64,000 nucleotides of DNA from G963663775 sp963663775 (GTDB lineage Bacteria > Bacillota > Clostridia > Oscillospirales > Butyricicoccaceae). The translations under genes and the position numbers were made by a program. The DNA lies in NCBI GenBank assembly GCA_963663775.1, contig OY760624.1, forward strand, positions 372,001-436,000. Direction: 5' to 3'. Positions within the stretch are counted from its first letter, which is position 1. Each line of letters begins with the position of its first letter. The notes beneath the pieces are model-generated. The model searched no databases. It saw nothing but the letters and a program-made list of their open reading frames with translations, and was not told the origin of the DNA. Below are positions 36,593 through 50,290 of this stretch, piece after piece.

Positions 36593-36871
36593 TTATGTCA
36601 CATATTGCACGGCTGTGATTTTTCCGGTCACCGCCAGTTCGGACAGCGAAAGTGCACGCAATGTCAGATTATGCCCCATAATGTGTATCATCATCGTGCC
36701 GCAGTTGATGCGCATACAAGTATCCCCATATTCCAAGATTCCCTTATGATTTTCCACCAGCACTCGTTTATCCCCGATGATTTCAATACGTGCCAGCTGC
36801 GGCGCCAAATCATCCACCAGCAAGGATTGTTCCGCTTGCTGTCGAAAGCGTTTGAACAGCGATTGTCCCAT
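36593..36871 (-). CDS. yqfC: Sporulation protein YqfC
   Basis: A 92-residue member of the YabP/YqfC family, close to the usual length. It contains the conserved LVENHKGILEYGDTCMRINC segment. The start MGQSLFK at 36871 is preferred to an ATG five codons earlier, because GGAGG lies eight bases upstream of it. It is followed by yqfD after 13 bases. It probably acts with YqfD in the mother cell. Confidence 0.9.
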   Translation of the reverse strand: MGQSLFKRFRQQAEQSLLVDDLAPQLARIEIIGDKRVLVENHKGILEYGDTCMRINCGTMMIHIMGHNLTLRALSLSELAVTGKITAVQYVT

Positions 36872-36972
36872 GTCGATTGCCTCCATTCTGTATTATTCTT
36901 ATGCGGCAGGTGCATGAAACTTGCCGCCAAGCGATATAATGAAACACACGATTCAAAAAGGGAGGGATTGCC
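36872..36972. promoter_or_regulatory. Divergent intergenic region between yqfC and the ylbJ-like gene
   Basis: A 101-bp region between two predicted sporulation transcripts. Both strands carry CATA/CATG-type hexamers about 14 bases from AT-rich elements (for example GCATAAGAAT on the minus strand), compatible with sigma-E but not diagnostic. On the plus strand a TATAAT lies at about 36935. Confidence 0.3.
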
Positions 36973-38097
36973 TTGAAACGCATTGCCGCTTTCTGGTTTC
37001 CACTGCTCGCCGCACTGTTGTTTTTGCTGCTGATGCGGCATGCCGCCCTTTCTGCCGAAGCGGTGCGTACAGGCTTGCAGCTGTCCTTTGTAACCGCCAT
37101 CCCTGCTCTGTTTCCGTTTTTTATCGCAGGCGCACTGCTGGTGGACAGTGGCCTTGCCGCCCTGCTCGGCAGCGTCTTCTCCGCACCCATGCGGCGGCTG
37201 TATGGCGTCAGCGGAATTGGTGCAACGGCACTGCTGCTGGGACTGACCGGCGGCTATCCTGTGGGGGCGCAGGCGGTCTGCAAGCTGTATCAAACGAGGC
37301 AAATTTCCTCTGCCGAAGCCGAACGCCTACTGGGTTTTTGCAACAACACAGGCCCTGCCTTTATTCTGGGTGTGGCAGGCATCGGCGTGTGTGGTTCTGC
37401 CCGTACCGGCATGGTGCTGTATGGAATTCATGCAGTTTCTGCTCTATTCGTAGGGGTTTTGTTGCCGCATCGTCCGCTGAAAGCAAACGCTCCCCGTGCG
37501 CATGCCGTGACACCGCTTCCTTCCATGCAGCAATTTCCCGCCTGCTTGACTGCCGCCATTCAGCAAGCCCTGCAAACCGCCTTGCTCGTCACAGCTTTCA
37601 TCACCGCCGCTTCGTTATTCCTTGCACTTTTGCAAGCGGTTGGCATCTTAGGCTTGCTCAGTGCTCTGTTTGCACCGCTTTTGCGTGTTTTACATGCACC
37701 TGCTGCGCTGACAAGTGTTTTTCTCTCTGGGGTATTTGAATTGACCTGCGGCATTTTGCAATTGCCTGCGCTTGCTCTGCGGCAGCGGATTTTGCTGCCC
37801 ATTTTATCATTTCTTCTGGCTTTTGGCGGTATTTCCGTGCATTTTCAAACGCTTGCCTTGTTAAAACCCCTTGGACTGTCGGCACGCCTGCATACACGGG
37901 GCAAGCTGCTGCACGGCATGCTTGCCGCCCTGCTGACACGTGTGTTTTATGCCGCCCTGCCACAGGCTCTGCCTGTTTTTTCGGTTTCATCTGCACATAC
38001 TTCAGTCCAATGGCTCCCGATGATTTGTAATTCTGCCTGTTTATCGCTTTTGATTGTTATTATTTTGTTAACATTTAACTGTGGAAAGTATAGGTAA
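36973..38097 (+). CDS. Sporulation integral membrane protein, YlbJ-like
   Basis: A 374-residue polytopic protein with nucleoside-recognition (Gate) domain features. Membrane segments alternate with the conserved LLGLTGGYPVGAQAV (about residue 92) and GFCNNTGPAFILG motifs, both typical of YlbJ/SpoVV. In Bacillus this family is implicated in dipicolinic acid movement into the forespore. The TTG start at 36973 follows GGGAGGGA. The match is by motif and topology, so the exact subfamily is less certain than the fold. Confidence 0.82.
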   Translation: MKRIAAFWFPLLAALLFLLLMRHAALSAEAVRTGLQLSFVTAIPALFPFFIAGALLVDSGLAALLGSVFSAPMRRLYGVSGIGATALLLGLTGGYPVGAQAVCKLYQTRQISSAEAERLLGFCNNTGPAFILGVAGIGVCGSARTGMVLYGIHAVSALFVGVLLPHRPLKANAPRAHAVTPLPSMQQFPACLTAAIQQALQTALLVTAFITAASLFLALLQAVGILGLLSALFAPLLRVLHAPAALTSVFLSGVFELTCGILQLPALALRQRILLPILSFLLAFGGISVHFQTLALLKPLGLSARLHTRGKLLHGMLAALLTRVFYAALPQALPVFSVSSAHTSVQWLPMICNSACLSLLIVIILLTFNCGKYR

Positions 38098-38110
38098 AAT
38101 GGTTTATAAT
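38082..38110 (+). promoter_or_regulatory. Putative promoter of the four-Cys protein and dac genes
   Basis: TGGAAA (38082-38087), 17 bases, TATAAT (38105-38110), about 30 bases before the next start codon. Confidence 0.5.
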
Positions 38111-38142
38111 AATAAGCATATGCTTCTATAGGATGTGTTTTT

Positions 38143-38379
38143 ATGGCATCAAGAGGACTGTTTCGCAAAAATATTGAACCACGCTGTGTATATTGCCGTC
38201 ATGCACGGGCACTGGACAGCCAACGTGTCCTCTGCAAGCGTCGCGGTATTGTATCTGCGGCGCACCATTGCCGTGCCTTTCGCTATGACCCGCTTCGCCG
38301 CATCCCACCTAAGCCTGCGGTTTTCCGCAAACAATATACCAACGCCGACTTTTCTTTGGAGGACCCTGATGAAATCTAA
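38143..38379 (+). CDS. Small four-cysteine (zinc-ribbon-like) protein
   Basis: A 78-residue basic protein with Cys at 15, 18, 31 and 43 (RCVYCRHAR ... VLCKRRG ... HHCRAF), which fits a small zinc-binding knuckle. It has no signal peptide. The start has AGGATG upstream. It overlaps the following carboxypeptidase gene by 11 bases, so the two are translationally coupled. Function is not recognised. Confidence 0.72.
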   Translation: MASRGLFRKNIEPRCVYCRHARALDSQRVLCKRRGIVSAAHHCRAFRYDPLRRIPPKPAVFRKQYTNADFSLEDPDEI

Positions 38380-39688
38380 TTCCCTGCAACACCGTGTCAC
38401 TGCACTGCTGTGCATTTTTGTACTGACGTTTTCTGTTTTTCCGCTTGCCGCCTCCGCTTTGGATGACCCGAACATCGAAGCCGCTGCCGTTTATCTGGCA
38501 GACCCCGACAGCGGAATGATTCTATATCAAAAAAATGCAGACGAAAAACGCTATCCTGCATCCACCACCAAAATGATGACGGCACTGCTTGTGTTGGAAA
38601 ATGCCAATCTGGAAGACACCGTGACCGCTGAAAAAGAAGACTTTGCCACGATTGCGCCCGGCTCATCCAATGCCGGCATTTTGGTGGGCGAAACGATGAC
38701 GGTGCACGATTTATTGTATTGTTTGATGCTGCCCTCCGCCAACGAAGCCGCCACCATTCTGGCACGGCACGTGGCAGGCTCTATTGATGCCTTTGTGGAC
38801 ATGATGAATGCTCGTGCCACCGAACTCGGCTGTACGGGTACACACTTTGCAAACCCAAATGGCTTGCACGACGAAAACCACTATACCACAGCGCACGACC
38901 TCTATCTGATTGCACAAGCAGCGATGCAAAACGAAACCTTTGCAGAAATCGCCAACACTGCCCAAAAGACCTTGCAAGCAACCAATTTGCACCCTGCCCG
39001 AAAGATTTACACCACCAACTATCTGACCCTGCGCAAAAGTGACCCCTCTTTCTATACATACTGCAAAGGCATCAAAACCGGACACACCAGCCAAGCCGGT
39101 TACTGTCTGGTGGCAGTCGCAGACAAGAACGGCGGCAGATTGCTCAGCGTAGTGCTCGGCTGTGAACAGCCGGAAGGACAGGTTGCAAAAAGCTTCACCG
39201 AAACCAAACGGTTGTTTGAGTGGGGATATACCAACTACAAATCAAAGGAACTGGTTTCGCAAGACGAAAGCGTCACTGAAATTCCAGTGCGTCTGTCTAC
39301 CGAAGCTGACAGCGTTGTGCTGCAAACCAACACCTCCCTTTCCGCATTGGTGCCCACAGATTTGCAGCCAGAGGACTTGGAGCGCACGCTTGACCTTCCG
39401 GATGACCAAACTGCTCCCATCAAAGAGGGCGATGTGCTGGGACACATGACCATCAGCTATGACGGCTTTACCTACGGCACGGTAGACTTGGTGGCAATGA
39501 ACGATGTTTCGCTCTCCAAGGTGCTTTATTATGCGGACAAGCTGGAAAATTTCTTCCGCAGCCGCTTTTTTAAGTATTCCGTACTTGCTCTTGCCGGCAT
39601 CTTTGTGCTAACCTTCCTCTATCGCTTTATCCGTTTGAAGCGACGCCATCATCGCAGACAGCAATCCATCCGTAATCGGTATCGATAA
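38369..39688 (+). CDS. D-alanyl-D-alanine carboxypeptidase (DacF/PBP5 family)
   Basis: A low-molecular-weight PBP that trims the terminal D-Ala of stem peptides. The 439-residue product starts with a signal peptide (hydrophobic LLCIFVLTFSVFPLAASA). It has SxxK in YPASTTKMM (about residue 62), SxN in LPSANEA and KTG in GIKTGHTSQAGY. A C-terminal membrane helix and basic tail follow (FKYSVLALAGIFVLTFLYRF). The ATG at 38369 follows TTGGAGGAC; the longer reading from 38135 is only the other frame of the small upstream gene. Confidence 0.93.
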   Translation: MKSNSLQHRVTALLCIFVLTFSVFPLAASALDDPNIEAAAVYLADPDSGMILYQKNADEKRYPASTTKMMTALLVLENANLEDTVTAEKEDFATIAPGSSNAGILVGETMTVHDLLYCLMLPSANEAATILARHVAGSIDAFVDMMNARATELGCTGTHFANPNGLHDENHYTTAHDLYLIAQAAMQNETFAEIANTAQKTLQATNLHPARKIYTTNYLTLRKSDPSFYTYCKGIKTGHTSQAGYCLVAVADKNGGRLLSVVLGCEQPEGQVAKSFTETKRLFEWGYTNYKSKELVSQDESVTEIPVRLSTEADSVVLQTNTSLSALVPTDLQPEDLERTLDLPDDQTAPIKEGDVLGHMTISYDGFTYGTVDLVAMNDVSLSKVLYYADKLENFFRSRFFKYSVLALAGIFVLTFLYRFIRLKRRHHRRQQSIRNRYR

Positions 39689-39703
39689 TATCTGCACAGA
39701 AAA

Positions 39704-39748
39704 AGCTCCTTATCCGACCAAACCTTGGCGGATAAGGAGCTTTTTTTA
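39704..39748. terminator. Bidirectional terminator between dac and MATE genes
   Basis: Arms AAAAAGCTCCTTATCCG and its complement around a 12-base loop with A and T tracts, between two convergent genes. Confidence 0.8.
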
Positions 39749-41149
39749 TACGCTTGACCGACCAGTCATGCTGTGCGGCTGTGCAAGCGGCACAATCTTG
39801 TTTCGATAAATCCGCATCAAGAATATCGTAGATACCAAAAATGCGAAGATTTCTGCAATCAGAAAGGCATACCACACGGCGGACAAGCCAATGAAATGCG
39901 CAAGCAACCACGCTGCGGGCAGGATGGCGAACAGTTGACGCACTGCGGAAACAATCAAGCTCGCCAAACCATAGCCCACCGCTTGGAACATGACAGAATT
40001 GACAATACCAAATGCCGCACCGACAAATGACAAACTGATGATATGCAATGCCGGCACGCCAATCTCATACATCTCCGGCGTCGCCTGAAACAATGCGAGG
40101 ATTTGATTGTGACAGGTCCAAAACAGTGCCGTGCCTGTCAGCATGATGCAAAACGCCGCCACAAAGGTGATTTTATAGGTTTGCATCAAGCGGTCTTTGT
40201 TCCGTGCCCCATAATTATAGCCCATAATCGGCATTGCGCCCTGTGTCAGACCAAATACGGGCATAAAAATAAAGCTTTGCATTTTAAAATACACACCGCT
40301 CAAAACCGATACCGCAGTTGCAGAAAGCGGCGTCAAAATCGCATTCATCCCCGTCAGCATCACGGATACAATCGCCTGCATAATGATTGCGGGCAATCCT
40401 ACTTGATAAATCTGCATGACCATGCGCTTTGAAAAGCGAAAACCTTTGAACTGCACCTGGTAATCATGCTTTTTTAGGAACATCACCAGTAACCCAATGG
40501 TCATACTGACCGCCTGCCCGATAACCGTTGCCGTTGCAGCACCGGCAACCCCCATTTTCGGCAAACCAAACCAACCAAAAATCAAAATCGGGTCTAATAT
40601 GACATTGACAATGGCACCCGCCGCATCCTGCAGCATGGGCATCATCATATTGCCAGTTGCCTGAATCATTTTTTCTACCGAAAGCGAAACCAAGCCGAAA
40701 ACAGATAATCCCAACACGATGTGAACATAATCAGACCCTGCCTGAAAGACTTCCGGATTCTGTGTAAACGCCTCAAAATACGGCTTCGTTGCAAAAATGG
40801 CGATGAGCAAAAAAATCACCCAACTGCATACCGCAAGCAAAATGCCATGTGTTGCCGCCCGTCCTGCTTCCTCGGGATTGCCCTCGCCCAAGCGGCGTGC
40901 AATCAAGGAGTTCAACCCAACACCGCTGCCCACTGCAACCGCAATCAGCAGCATCTGCAACGGAAACGCCAAGGAAACCGACAAAAACGCCTCTGCGCTG
41001 ACCCTTGACACAAAAATACTGTCTACAATATTATAAAGCGCCTGAATCAACATCGCAATGATGGCAGGCATCGCCATCGATGCCAATAATCGACCGACTG
41101 GCATGGTTGCCATTTTATTGAGCTTCTGCTCTTGCTGCTCTTCTTTCAT
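39746..41149 (-). CDS. MATE-family efflux transporter
   Basis: A 467-residue membrane protein with twelve predicted helices, in two MATE halves. Family patterns include ASMAMPAIIAMLIQALYNIVD (helix 1), GVGLNSLIARRLGEGNPEEA and the second-half equivalent GLTQGAMPIMGYNYGA. It probably exports cationic compounds with Na+ or H+. Its gene is 34 bases after a HAD phosphatase gene in the same direction. Substrate unknown. Confidence 0.92.
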   Translation of the reverse strand: MKEEQQEQKLNKMATMPVGRLLASMAMPAIIAMLIQALYNIVDSIFVSRVSAEAFLSVSLAFPLQMLLIAVAVGSGVGLNSLIARRLGEGNPEEAGRAATHGILLAVCSWVIFLLIAIFATKPYFEAFTQNPEVFQAGSDYVHIVLGLSVFGLVSLSVEKMIQATGNMMMPMLQDAAGAIVNVILDPILIFGWFGLPKMGVAGAATATVIGQAVSMTIGLLVMFLKKHDYQVQFKGFRFSKRMVMQIYQVGLPAIIMQAIVSVMLTGMNAILTPLSATAVSVLSGVYFKMQSFIFMPVFGLTQGAMPIMGYNYGARNKDRLMQTYKITFVAAFCIMLTGTALFWTCHNQILALFQATPEMYEIGVPALHIISLSFVGAAFGIVNSVMFQAVGYGLASLIVSAVRQLFAILPAAWLLAHFIGLSAVWYAFLIAEIFAFLVSTIFLMRIYRNKIVPLAQPHSMTGRSSV

Positions 41150-41183
41150 CTCGTTTTACCTTTCCTTTTCTTTCACACGGCGT

Positions 41184-41852
41184 TTATCCTGCCGTTGTTT
41201 GCGAGAAATGTGCTTCTATTTCATCATAACTGTTTTCAATAAGCATATCACTGACCGCCTGCAGCAGCGGCTGACCGGCAGCATAGGCGGGTTCCAGCAC
41301 GCCACACACCAAAAAACCTGCCTTTTTTGCTGTTTCTGCTGCATATGGAGCATCTTCAAACACCATACACTGCCCTGCATGACATCCCATTTTTTCGGCT
41401 GCCTGCAAATAAATCGCAGGGTCACGTTTGCTGACTCCCACGTCCTCAATCGTCAGCATAAAGTCAAAATAGTCCCACATACCACAGTCCCGCAGTGCTT
41501 TTTCTGCATGATGTCTTGCCGTGAGCGTTGCAATGCTGCAAGGGATGCCCTTGGCACGCAGTCCCTCTAAAAAGCGCACAATCCCTTCTTTCGGCTTGGC
41601 TATCTGCTCATATCGCTTGGTGATGATTTGATTCAAGCCATCCACAATTCCTTCGGGTGTCAGTGGAATCTGCGGATATTTTTCTGCAAAATAGCGTGCA
41701 CCTTGTAATTGTGTCGTACCTTCGATGGCGCTATAATCCTCTTTGGTGACCTGAATGCCGAATTGCCCCAAAAACCGCTGTGAAAGCTGATCCCACACCA
41801 GCATAGAATCCAATAACGTACCGTCCATATCAAAAATTGCGCCTTGCATCAT
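41184..41852 (-). CDS. HAD-superfamily phosphatase (beta-phosphoglucomutase-like)
   Basis: A 222-residue HAD subfamily IA hydrolase. Motif I is FDMDGTLLDS at the N-terminus with the catalytic Asp pair. Motif II is in SIATLTARHH, motif III in VGVSKRDPAIYLQAAEKMG, and motif IV in MVFEDAPYAAETAKKAG. The start MMQGAIF at 41852 is preferred, with GAGGGA upstream. It is probably co-transcribed with the MATE gene. Substrate unknown. Confidence 0.88.
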   Translation of the reverse strand: MMQGAIFDMDGTLLDSMLVWDQLSQRFLGQFGIQVTKEDYSAIEGTTQLQGARYFAEKYPQIPLTPEGIVDGLNQIITKRYEQIAKPKEGIVRFLEGLRAKGIPCSIATLTARHHAEKALRDCGMWDYFDFMLTIEDVGVSKRDPAIYLQAAEKMGCHAGQCMVFEDAPYAAETAKKAGFLVCGVLEPAYAAGQPLLQAVSDMLIENSYDEIEAHFSQTTAG

Positions 41853-41909
41853 TTTTTTCTCCCTCATATGTAGCCCTTGCTTTTAAAACTGAATATTCTA
41901 TCATTTTTA

Positions 41910-41942
41910 TAAAAATCCCTGCGGGTTTTCGCCCACAGGGAT
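41910..41942 (-). terminator. Terminator after guaB
   Basis: Minus-strand stem AATCCCTGTGGGCG / CCCGCAGGGATT followed by a T run. Confidence 0.8.
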
Positions 41943-41955
41943 TGGAAACTGTATC

Positions 41956-43470
41956 TTATTGTTGATTGATACCGCTCACTGCTGTTTCCTTCAGTGTCAC
42001 ATCGTGTGCACCGCCCTCAACAATCGAAGTAGAGGATACCACTGTAATCTTTGCCTTTTTCTGCATCTCTGGAATGGTCAGTGCCCCGCAGTTGCACATT
42101 GTAGAACGAACCTTGCTCAAAGTCTGTGAAAGATTATCCTTCAAGCTGCCTGCATAGGGCACATAAGAATCTACGCCTTCTTCAAAGGACAGTTTCTTAT
42201 CTCCGCCCATATCGTAACGCTGCCAGTTACGAGCACGTGCAGAGCCTTCGCCCCAATATTCCTTCATATAGCTGCCGTTAACACGCACACGATTGGTAGG
42301 TGATTCATCAAATCGTGCAAAATAACGACCGAGCATCAGAAAATCAGCACCCATTGCCAATGCCAAAGTAACATGATAATCATGCACAATGCCGCCATCC
42401 GAACAAATCGGCACATAGACACCGGTTTCCATGAAATAATCGTCACGTGCCTTTGCCACTTCAATCAAAGCAGTGGCTTGCCCGCGTCCAATGCCCTTTT
42501 GTTCACGTGTGATGCAGATAGACCCACCACCTATGCCGACCTTGACAAAATCCGCACCGCACTCCGCCAAGAAGCGGAAGCCTTCTCGGTCTACCACATT
42601 TCCGGCACCCACCTTGACTTGGTCACCATACTGTTCACGAATCCATTCAATGGCTGTCTTTTGCCACTCTGAAAAACCTTCTGAGGAATCCAAACACAAG
42701 ACATCGGCGCCGGCTTCGACCAATGCCGGCACCCGCTCTGCAAAATCACGGGTATTGATGCCCGCACCCACCACATATCGCTTGTTGGCATCAAGCAGTT
42801 CTAACGTATTTTCTTTGTGGCTATCATAGTCTTTGCGGAAAACCATATACACCAGTTTTTGGTCTTTATCGACCAGCGGCAACGCATTCAGCTTATGGTC
42901 CCAAATGATGTCATTGGCTTTTTTGAGACTGGTGTCATCTGGTGCTGTAATCAGCTTTTCAAACGGTGTCATCAAGTCTGCAACTGTAATATCCGTTGAC
43001 ATGCGGCTGACACGATAGTCACGGCTTGTAATGATGCCCAACAATTTCCCAGTTGAAGTACCATCCTGTGTGACTGCCATGGTGGAGTGTCCCGTTTTTT
43101 CTTTCAGTGCCAAAACATCTGCGAGCGTCTGCTCTGGTCTGACATTGGAATCAGAAACGATAAATCCTGCTTTATAGCTTTTTACGCGCGCCACCATTGC
43201 AGCTTCGCTTTCAATAGACTGCGAACCATAAATAAAAGAGATGCCGCCTTCTCTTGCCAATGCAACCGCCATTTTTTCTCCCGAAACCGACTGCATGATA
43301 GCAGAAACCAACGGAACATTCGCATATAATGTGGCTTCTTCACCCTTTCGGTATTTTACGATTGGTGTACGCAAACTGACATTACTCGGAACGCACTCCT
43401 TAGAAGAATATCCCGGAACCAATAAATATTCACTAAATGTGCGTGACGGCTCTGTGAAATAAAACGCCAT
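41956..43470 (-). CDS. guaB: Inosine-5'-monophosphate dehydrogenase
   Basis: Oxidises IMP to XMP with NAD+, the committed step to GMP. The 504-residue protein has the barrel domain with the catalytic cysteine loop GIGGGSICITREQKGIGRGQ (about residue 315). Two CBS domains are inserted at about residues 100-215. The IMP-binding CSDGGIVHDYH and mobile-flap regions follow. A TTTACT-N17-TATAAT promoter lies about 70-100 bases upstream. No purine riboswitch was recognised in the leader. Confidence 0.95.
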   Translation of the reverse strand: MAFYFTEPSRTFSEYLLVPGYSSKECVPSNVSLRTPIVKYRKGEEATLYANVPLVSAIMQSVSGEKMAVALAREGGISFIYGSQSIESEAAMVARVKSYKAGFIVSDSNVRPEQTLADVLALKEKTGHSTMAVTQDGTSTGKLLGIITSRDYRVSRMSTDITVADLMTPFEKLITAPDDTSLKKANDIIWDHKLNALPLVDKDQKLVYMVFRKDYDSHKENTLELLDANKRYVVGAGINTRDFAERVPALVEAGADVLCLDSSEGFSEWQKTAIEWIREQYGDQVKVGAGNVVDREGFRFLAECGADFVKVGIGGGSICITREQKGIGRGQATALIEVAKARDDYFMETGVYVPICSDGGIVHDYHVTLALAMGADFLMLGRYFARFDESPTNRVRVNGSYMKEYWGEGSARARNWQRYDMGGDKKLSFEEGVDSYVPYAGSLKDNLSQTLSKVRSTMCNCGALTIPEMQKKAKITVVSSTSIVEGGAHDVTLKETAVSGINQQ

Positions 43471-43650
43471 ATCGTTCTTACTCCTTTTTTTATCGTCCTG
43501 CTTCAGGCAAGTATTCTGCTACTCTCAATATAGTATTATTTTAATTATACTCTTTTTAGCCCATAAAGTAAACCGCTTTTCTGCCACAAAATACTTGCGT
43601 TTTACAGCTTTCCCCTATGCAAGACGCACGGAATCATAGTCAGATTCTTG
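43471..43650 (-). promoter_or_regulatory. guaB promoter region
   Basis: On the minus strand, TTTACT and TATAAT are separated by 17 bases at roughly 43545-43575, with a good AAAGGAG SD next to the start. The rest of the gap shows nothing recognisable. Confidence 0.5.
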
Positions 43651-44700
43651 TTAATGCTGTACACAATGCTTTCCATATTTTTGATAGCAAGAAAAGCAGC
43701 CATAGCAACCGGTGCACTGCAGAGTTTCTCCTTTTTGCAGTCTTCGCACTGCATCTGGCTGACAAATAAAGGGGCGTGACATAGAAATCATATCGATGCC
43801 CGACTGTAAAATATGCTCCATTTCCTCCAAGGTACGAATGCCTCCCACTAAAATCATGGGTAATTTTAACTTTTGGCGCAAAGCAAGCACTGCATCAAAA
43901 TAATACAGCCGTTCTTTCGGTTGCTTTTTCGCAAAATCCCAACCACTTAATTCTACTGCCTCTATGCCAAGTTCCTGCGCCGTTTGCAGCATTTCCAACA
44001 ACTCTTCTGTTTCGTACCGCTCCTGACCTTCTACCACATTCACATGCATCTTCAGAAAAATAGGATACTGTGCACCAACTGCCTGTTTTACTCTTTGTAT
44101 GGTCTCTTCCACAATTCGAAAGCGATTCTTCCCACAGCCACCATACATGTCCGTTCGTTTATTAAATGCTGCATCTATGAATTGCGAAAACAAATAGCCA
44201 TGTGCACAGTGGATTTGTATGCCATCATACCCTGCCTTTTGGGCACGTAATGCCGCTGCTGCAAAGTCTTCTTCTATGGCGACAATTTCTTCCACAGTTA
44301 GTGCACGAGGCAGTACATCTGGAGTGCTTTCTACGGCACTTGGCGCAACAGACTGCCCTGCAATAGCGTTTATCTGTGATTTTGCACCTGAATGATTCAT
44401 TTGCGCAATAATTTTTCCATGATTGTGATGTACCAAACAGGTCAATTCTCTATGTCCTTTTATAAAGGAATCATCCCAAAATGCGTTTTGATGGATGTCA
44501 TTGCGACCGCCAGCAGAAACTGCATAATGTCCTGTTATAATCAATCCAACTTGATTTTTGGAAAGTGTATCATAAATCGAAATTTGCTTTTCACTAACCG
44601 TTCCGTCTAAATTACCTGCATAATCATTGGTTGCACTCCGAACAATTCGATTTGAAAATTTACAATTTTTAAATTCTACTTCTGAAAATACTATGTTCAT
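43651..44700 (-). CDS. NADH:flavin oxidoreductase (Old Yellow Enzyme family)
   Basis: A 349-residue FMN TIM-barrel protein. Signatures are SNRIVRSATNDY near the N-terminus, KIIAQMNHSGAKS, GYDGIQIHCAHGYLFSQF (about residue 150) and the phosphate-binding LVGGIRTLEEME. The C-terminal CTGCYGCFSCYQKYGKHC is Cys-rich, as in the Fe-S members of the family, but the extra flavin domain of 2,4-dienoyl-CoA reductase is absent. The ATG at 44700 follows GAGGTA. Its coding sequence is more AT-rich than its neighbours. No clear own promoter lies between it and the rRNA terminator. Confidence 0.87.
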   Translation of the reverse strand: MNIVFSEVEFKNCKFSNRIVRSATNDYAGNLDGTVSEKQISIYDTLSKNQVGLIITGHYAVSAGGRNDIHQNAFWDDSFIKGHRELTCLVHHNHGKIIAQMNHSGAKSQINAIAGQSVAPSAVESTPDVLPRALTVEEIVAIEEDFAAAALRAQKAGYDGIQIHCAHGYLFSQFIDAAFNKRTDMYGGCGKNRFRIVEETIQRVKQAVGAQYPIFLKMHVNVVEGQERYETEELLEMLQTAQELGIEAVELSGWDFAKKQPKERLYYFDAVLALRQKLKLPMILVGGIRTLEEMEHILQSGIDMISMSRPFICQPDAVRRLQKGETLQCTGCYGCFSCYQKYGKHCVQH

Positions 44701-44735
44701 TAAATACCTCACACGTCAACGTACAAACATAAGTT

Positions 44736-44769
44736 AAAAGAGACGGTAACCAAGGTTACCGTCTCTTTT
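44736..44769 (-). terminator. Terminator of rRNA operon 1
   Basis: A perfect 16-bp stem (AAAAGAGACGGTAACC and its complement) with a two-base loop, immediately 3' of the 5S gene. Confidence 0.85.
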
Positions 44770-44772
44770 TAT

Positions 44773-44888
<116 letters not shown>

Positions 44889-45057
44889 TTCTATTATGAA
44901 AACAGTCTTTCAAAAACCAAGAACGAATGACATGTCGTTTTCCATTTTATGATTTCTGTTCTCTAAGAATGTTTCAGCACTAACCACTGCTTACACCCTC
45001 AAAACTGAACAATACATACTCGCAAAGCTTATTTTTCGAGATTCAACCCAATATTCA
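44889..45057 (-). other. 23S-5S spacer of operon 1
   Basis: 169 bp without tRNA genes. It contains the processing-type motif CTCAAAACTGAACAATAC, which also occurs before the second 23S copy. In operon 2 the corresponding spacer holds two tRNA genes. Confidence 0.7.
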
Positions 45058-47905
<2,848 letters not shown>

Positions 47906-48343
47906 TTGCAGCATTTCTGCTACTGTTTATTCTGTAAGACCTAACCACGGTCGCGGTTAGGAATTTTCAGCTTAAATTATTGAGTAAATCTCGGTAAAAG
48001 TATATTTCTATACTTGTTTTTTTAGCTTATTGTAGTGATGTCTTGCGACATCATTTCCCAACAATTTTTGGAAAAACCATTTTATTTTTTATGCTTTATC
48101 TCATTCAAGGTAAAGCGGAATAACAAATTAGTTTCCTCTATTGTTGCTTTTGCTTTCGTTATTGTTCAGTTTTCAAGGTGCAATTTTTCTCTTTGTCCTT
48201 CGCAAATTTGACTAAGGTGTATGAAATGCTTCGCATTTCCCTTGCCACTTTCGCTTCGGTAAGAAAGTGAATTCCCTCGTCCCGTCCGTAGACAAAACTT
48301 AGGTTTTCTTTTGCCTACTTTCCTTTTTTCCAAAAGAAAAGTA
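47906..48343 (-). other. 23S-tRNA-Ile spacer of operon 1
   Basis: About 440 bp of AT-rich internal spacer. It carries short hairpins (GATGTCGCAAGACATC type at about 48035-48052) and a leader-like GAAAACTGAACAATA motif used in rRNA processing. No gene seen. It is almost identical to the spacer in operon 2. Confidence 0.7.
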
Positions 48344-48420
48344 TGGTGGGCTTGAGAGGACTCGAACCTCCGACCTCACGCTTATCAGGCGTGTGCTCTA
48401 ACCACCTGAGCTACAAGCCC
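48344..48420 (-). tRNA. tRNA-Ile (GAT)
   Basis: 77 bases including an encoded CCA. The acceptor is GGGCTTG/CAAGCCC and the anticodon loop CTGATAA gives GAT. Located in the 16S-23S spacer. Confidence 0.95.
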
Positions 48421-48489
48421 ATGTCAGTTTCGGCGCGGTTTTCCGTTCTTCGCTTCCTTCCGCCCCTTTGTGCGCAATCTTTCGATTGC

Positions 48490-48565
48490 TGGTGGAGATG
48501 AGGAGAATCGAACTCCTGACCCCCTGCTTGCAAGGCAGGTGCTCTCCCAGCTGAGCTACACCCCC
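48490..48565 (-). tRNA. tRNA-Ala (TGC)
   Basis: 76 bases with encoded CCA. The anticodon loop is TTGCAAG with TGC. It lies in the 16S-23S spacer just after 16S. Confidence 0.95.
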
Positions 48566-48753
48566 GTGGTTCACACAGGATCGGAAACTTAGCGTTTCTC
48601 TCATTTCCAGTTTGAAGGTACAGTTTTTTGAGGTTTTTGCCACCCTTGCCAAGGCAAAGGTTTGCACCCTCTAAATTGAACAATGTATTACTTTCAGTTT
48701 ACCTGAACTCTGTTGACCTAGGATTCGTAAGAACTATTTCATCTTACAGGTCT

Positions 48754-50290
<1,537 letters not shown>

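Noticed and set aside
43471..43650. Purine riboswitch upstream of guaB
   Set aside because: The conserved three-way-junction sequence of purine aptamers was not found in the leader.
48398..48683. 89- and 90-residue minus ORFs near tRNA-Ala, repeated at 62253-62538
   Set aside because: They are translations of the tRNA genes and spacers (for example GGCSSAGRAPALQAG), a well-known false-positive pattern.
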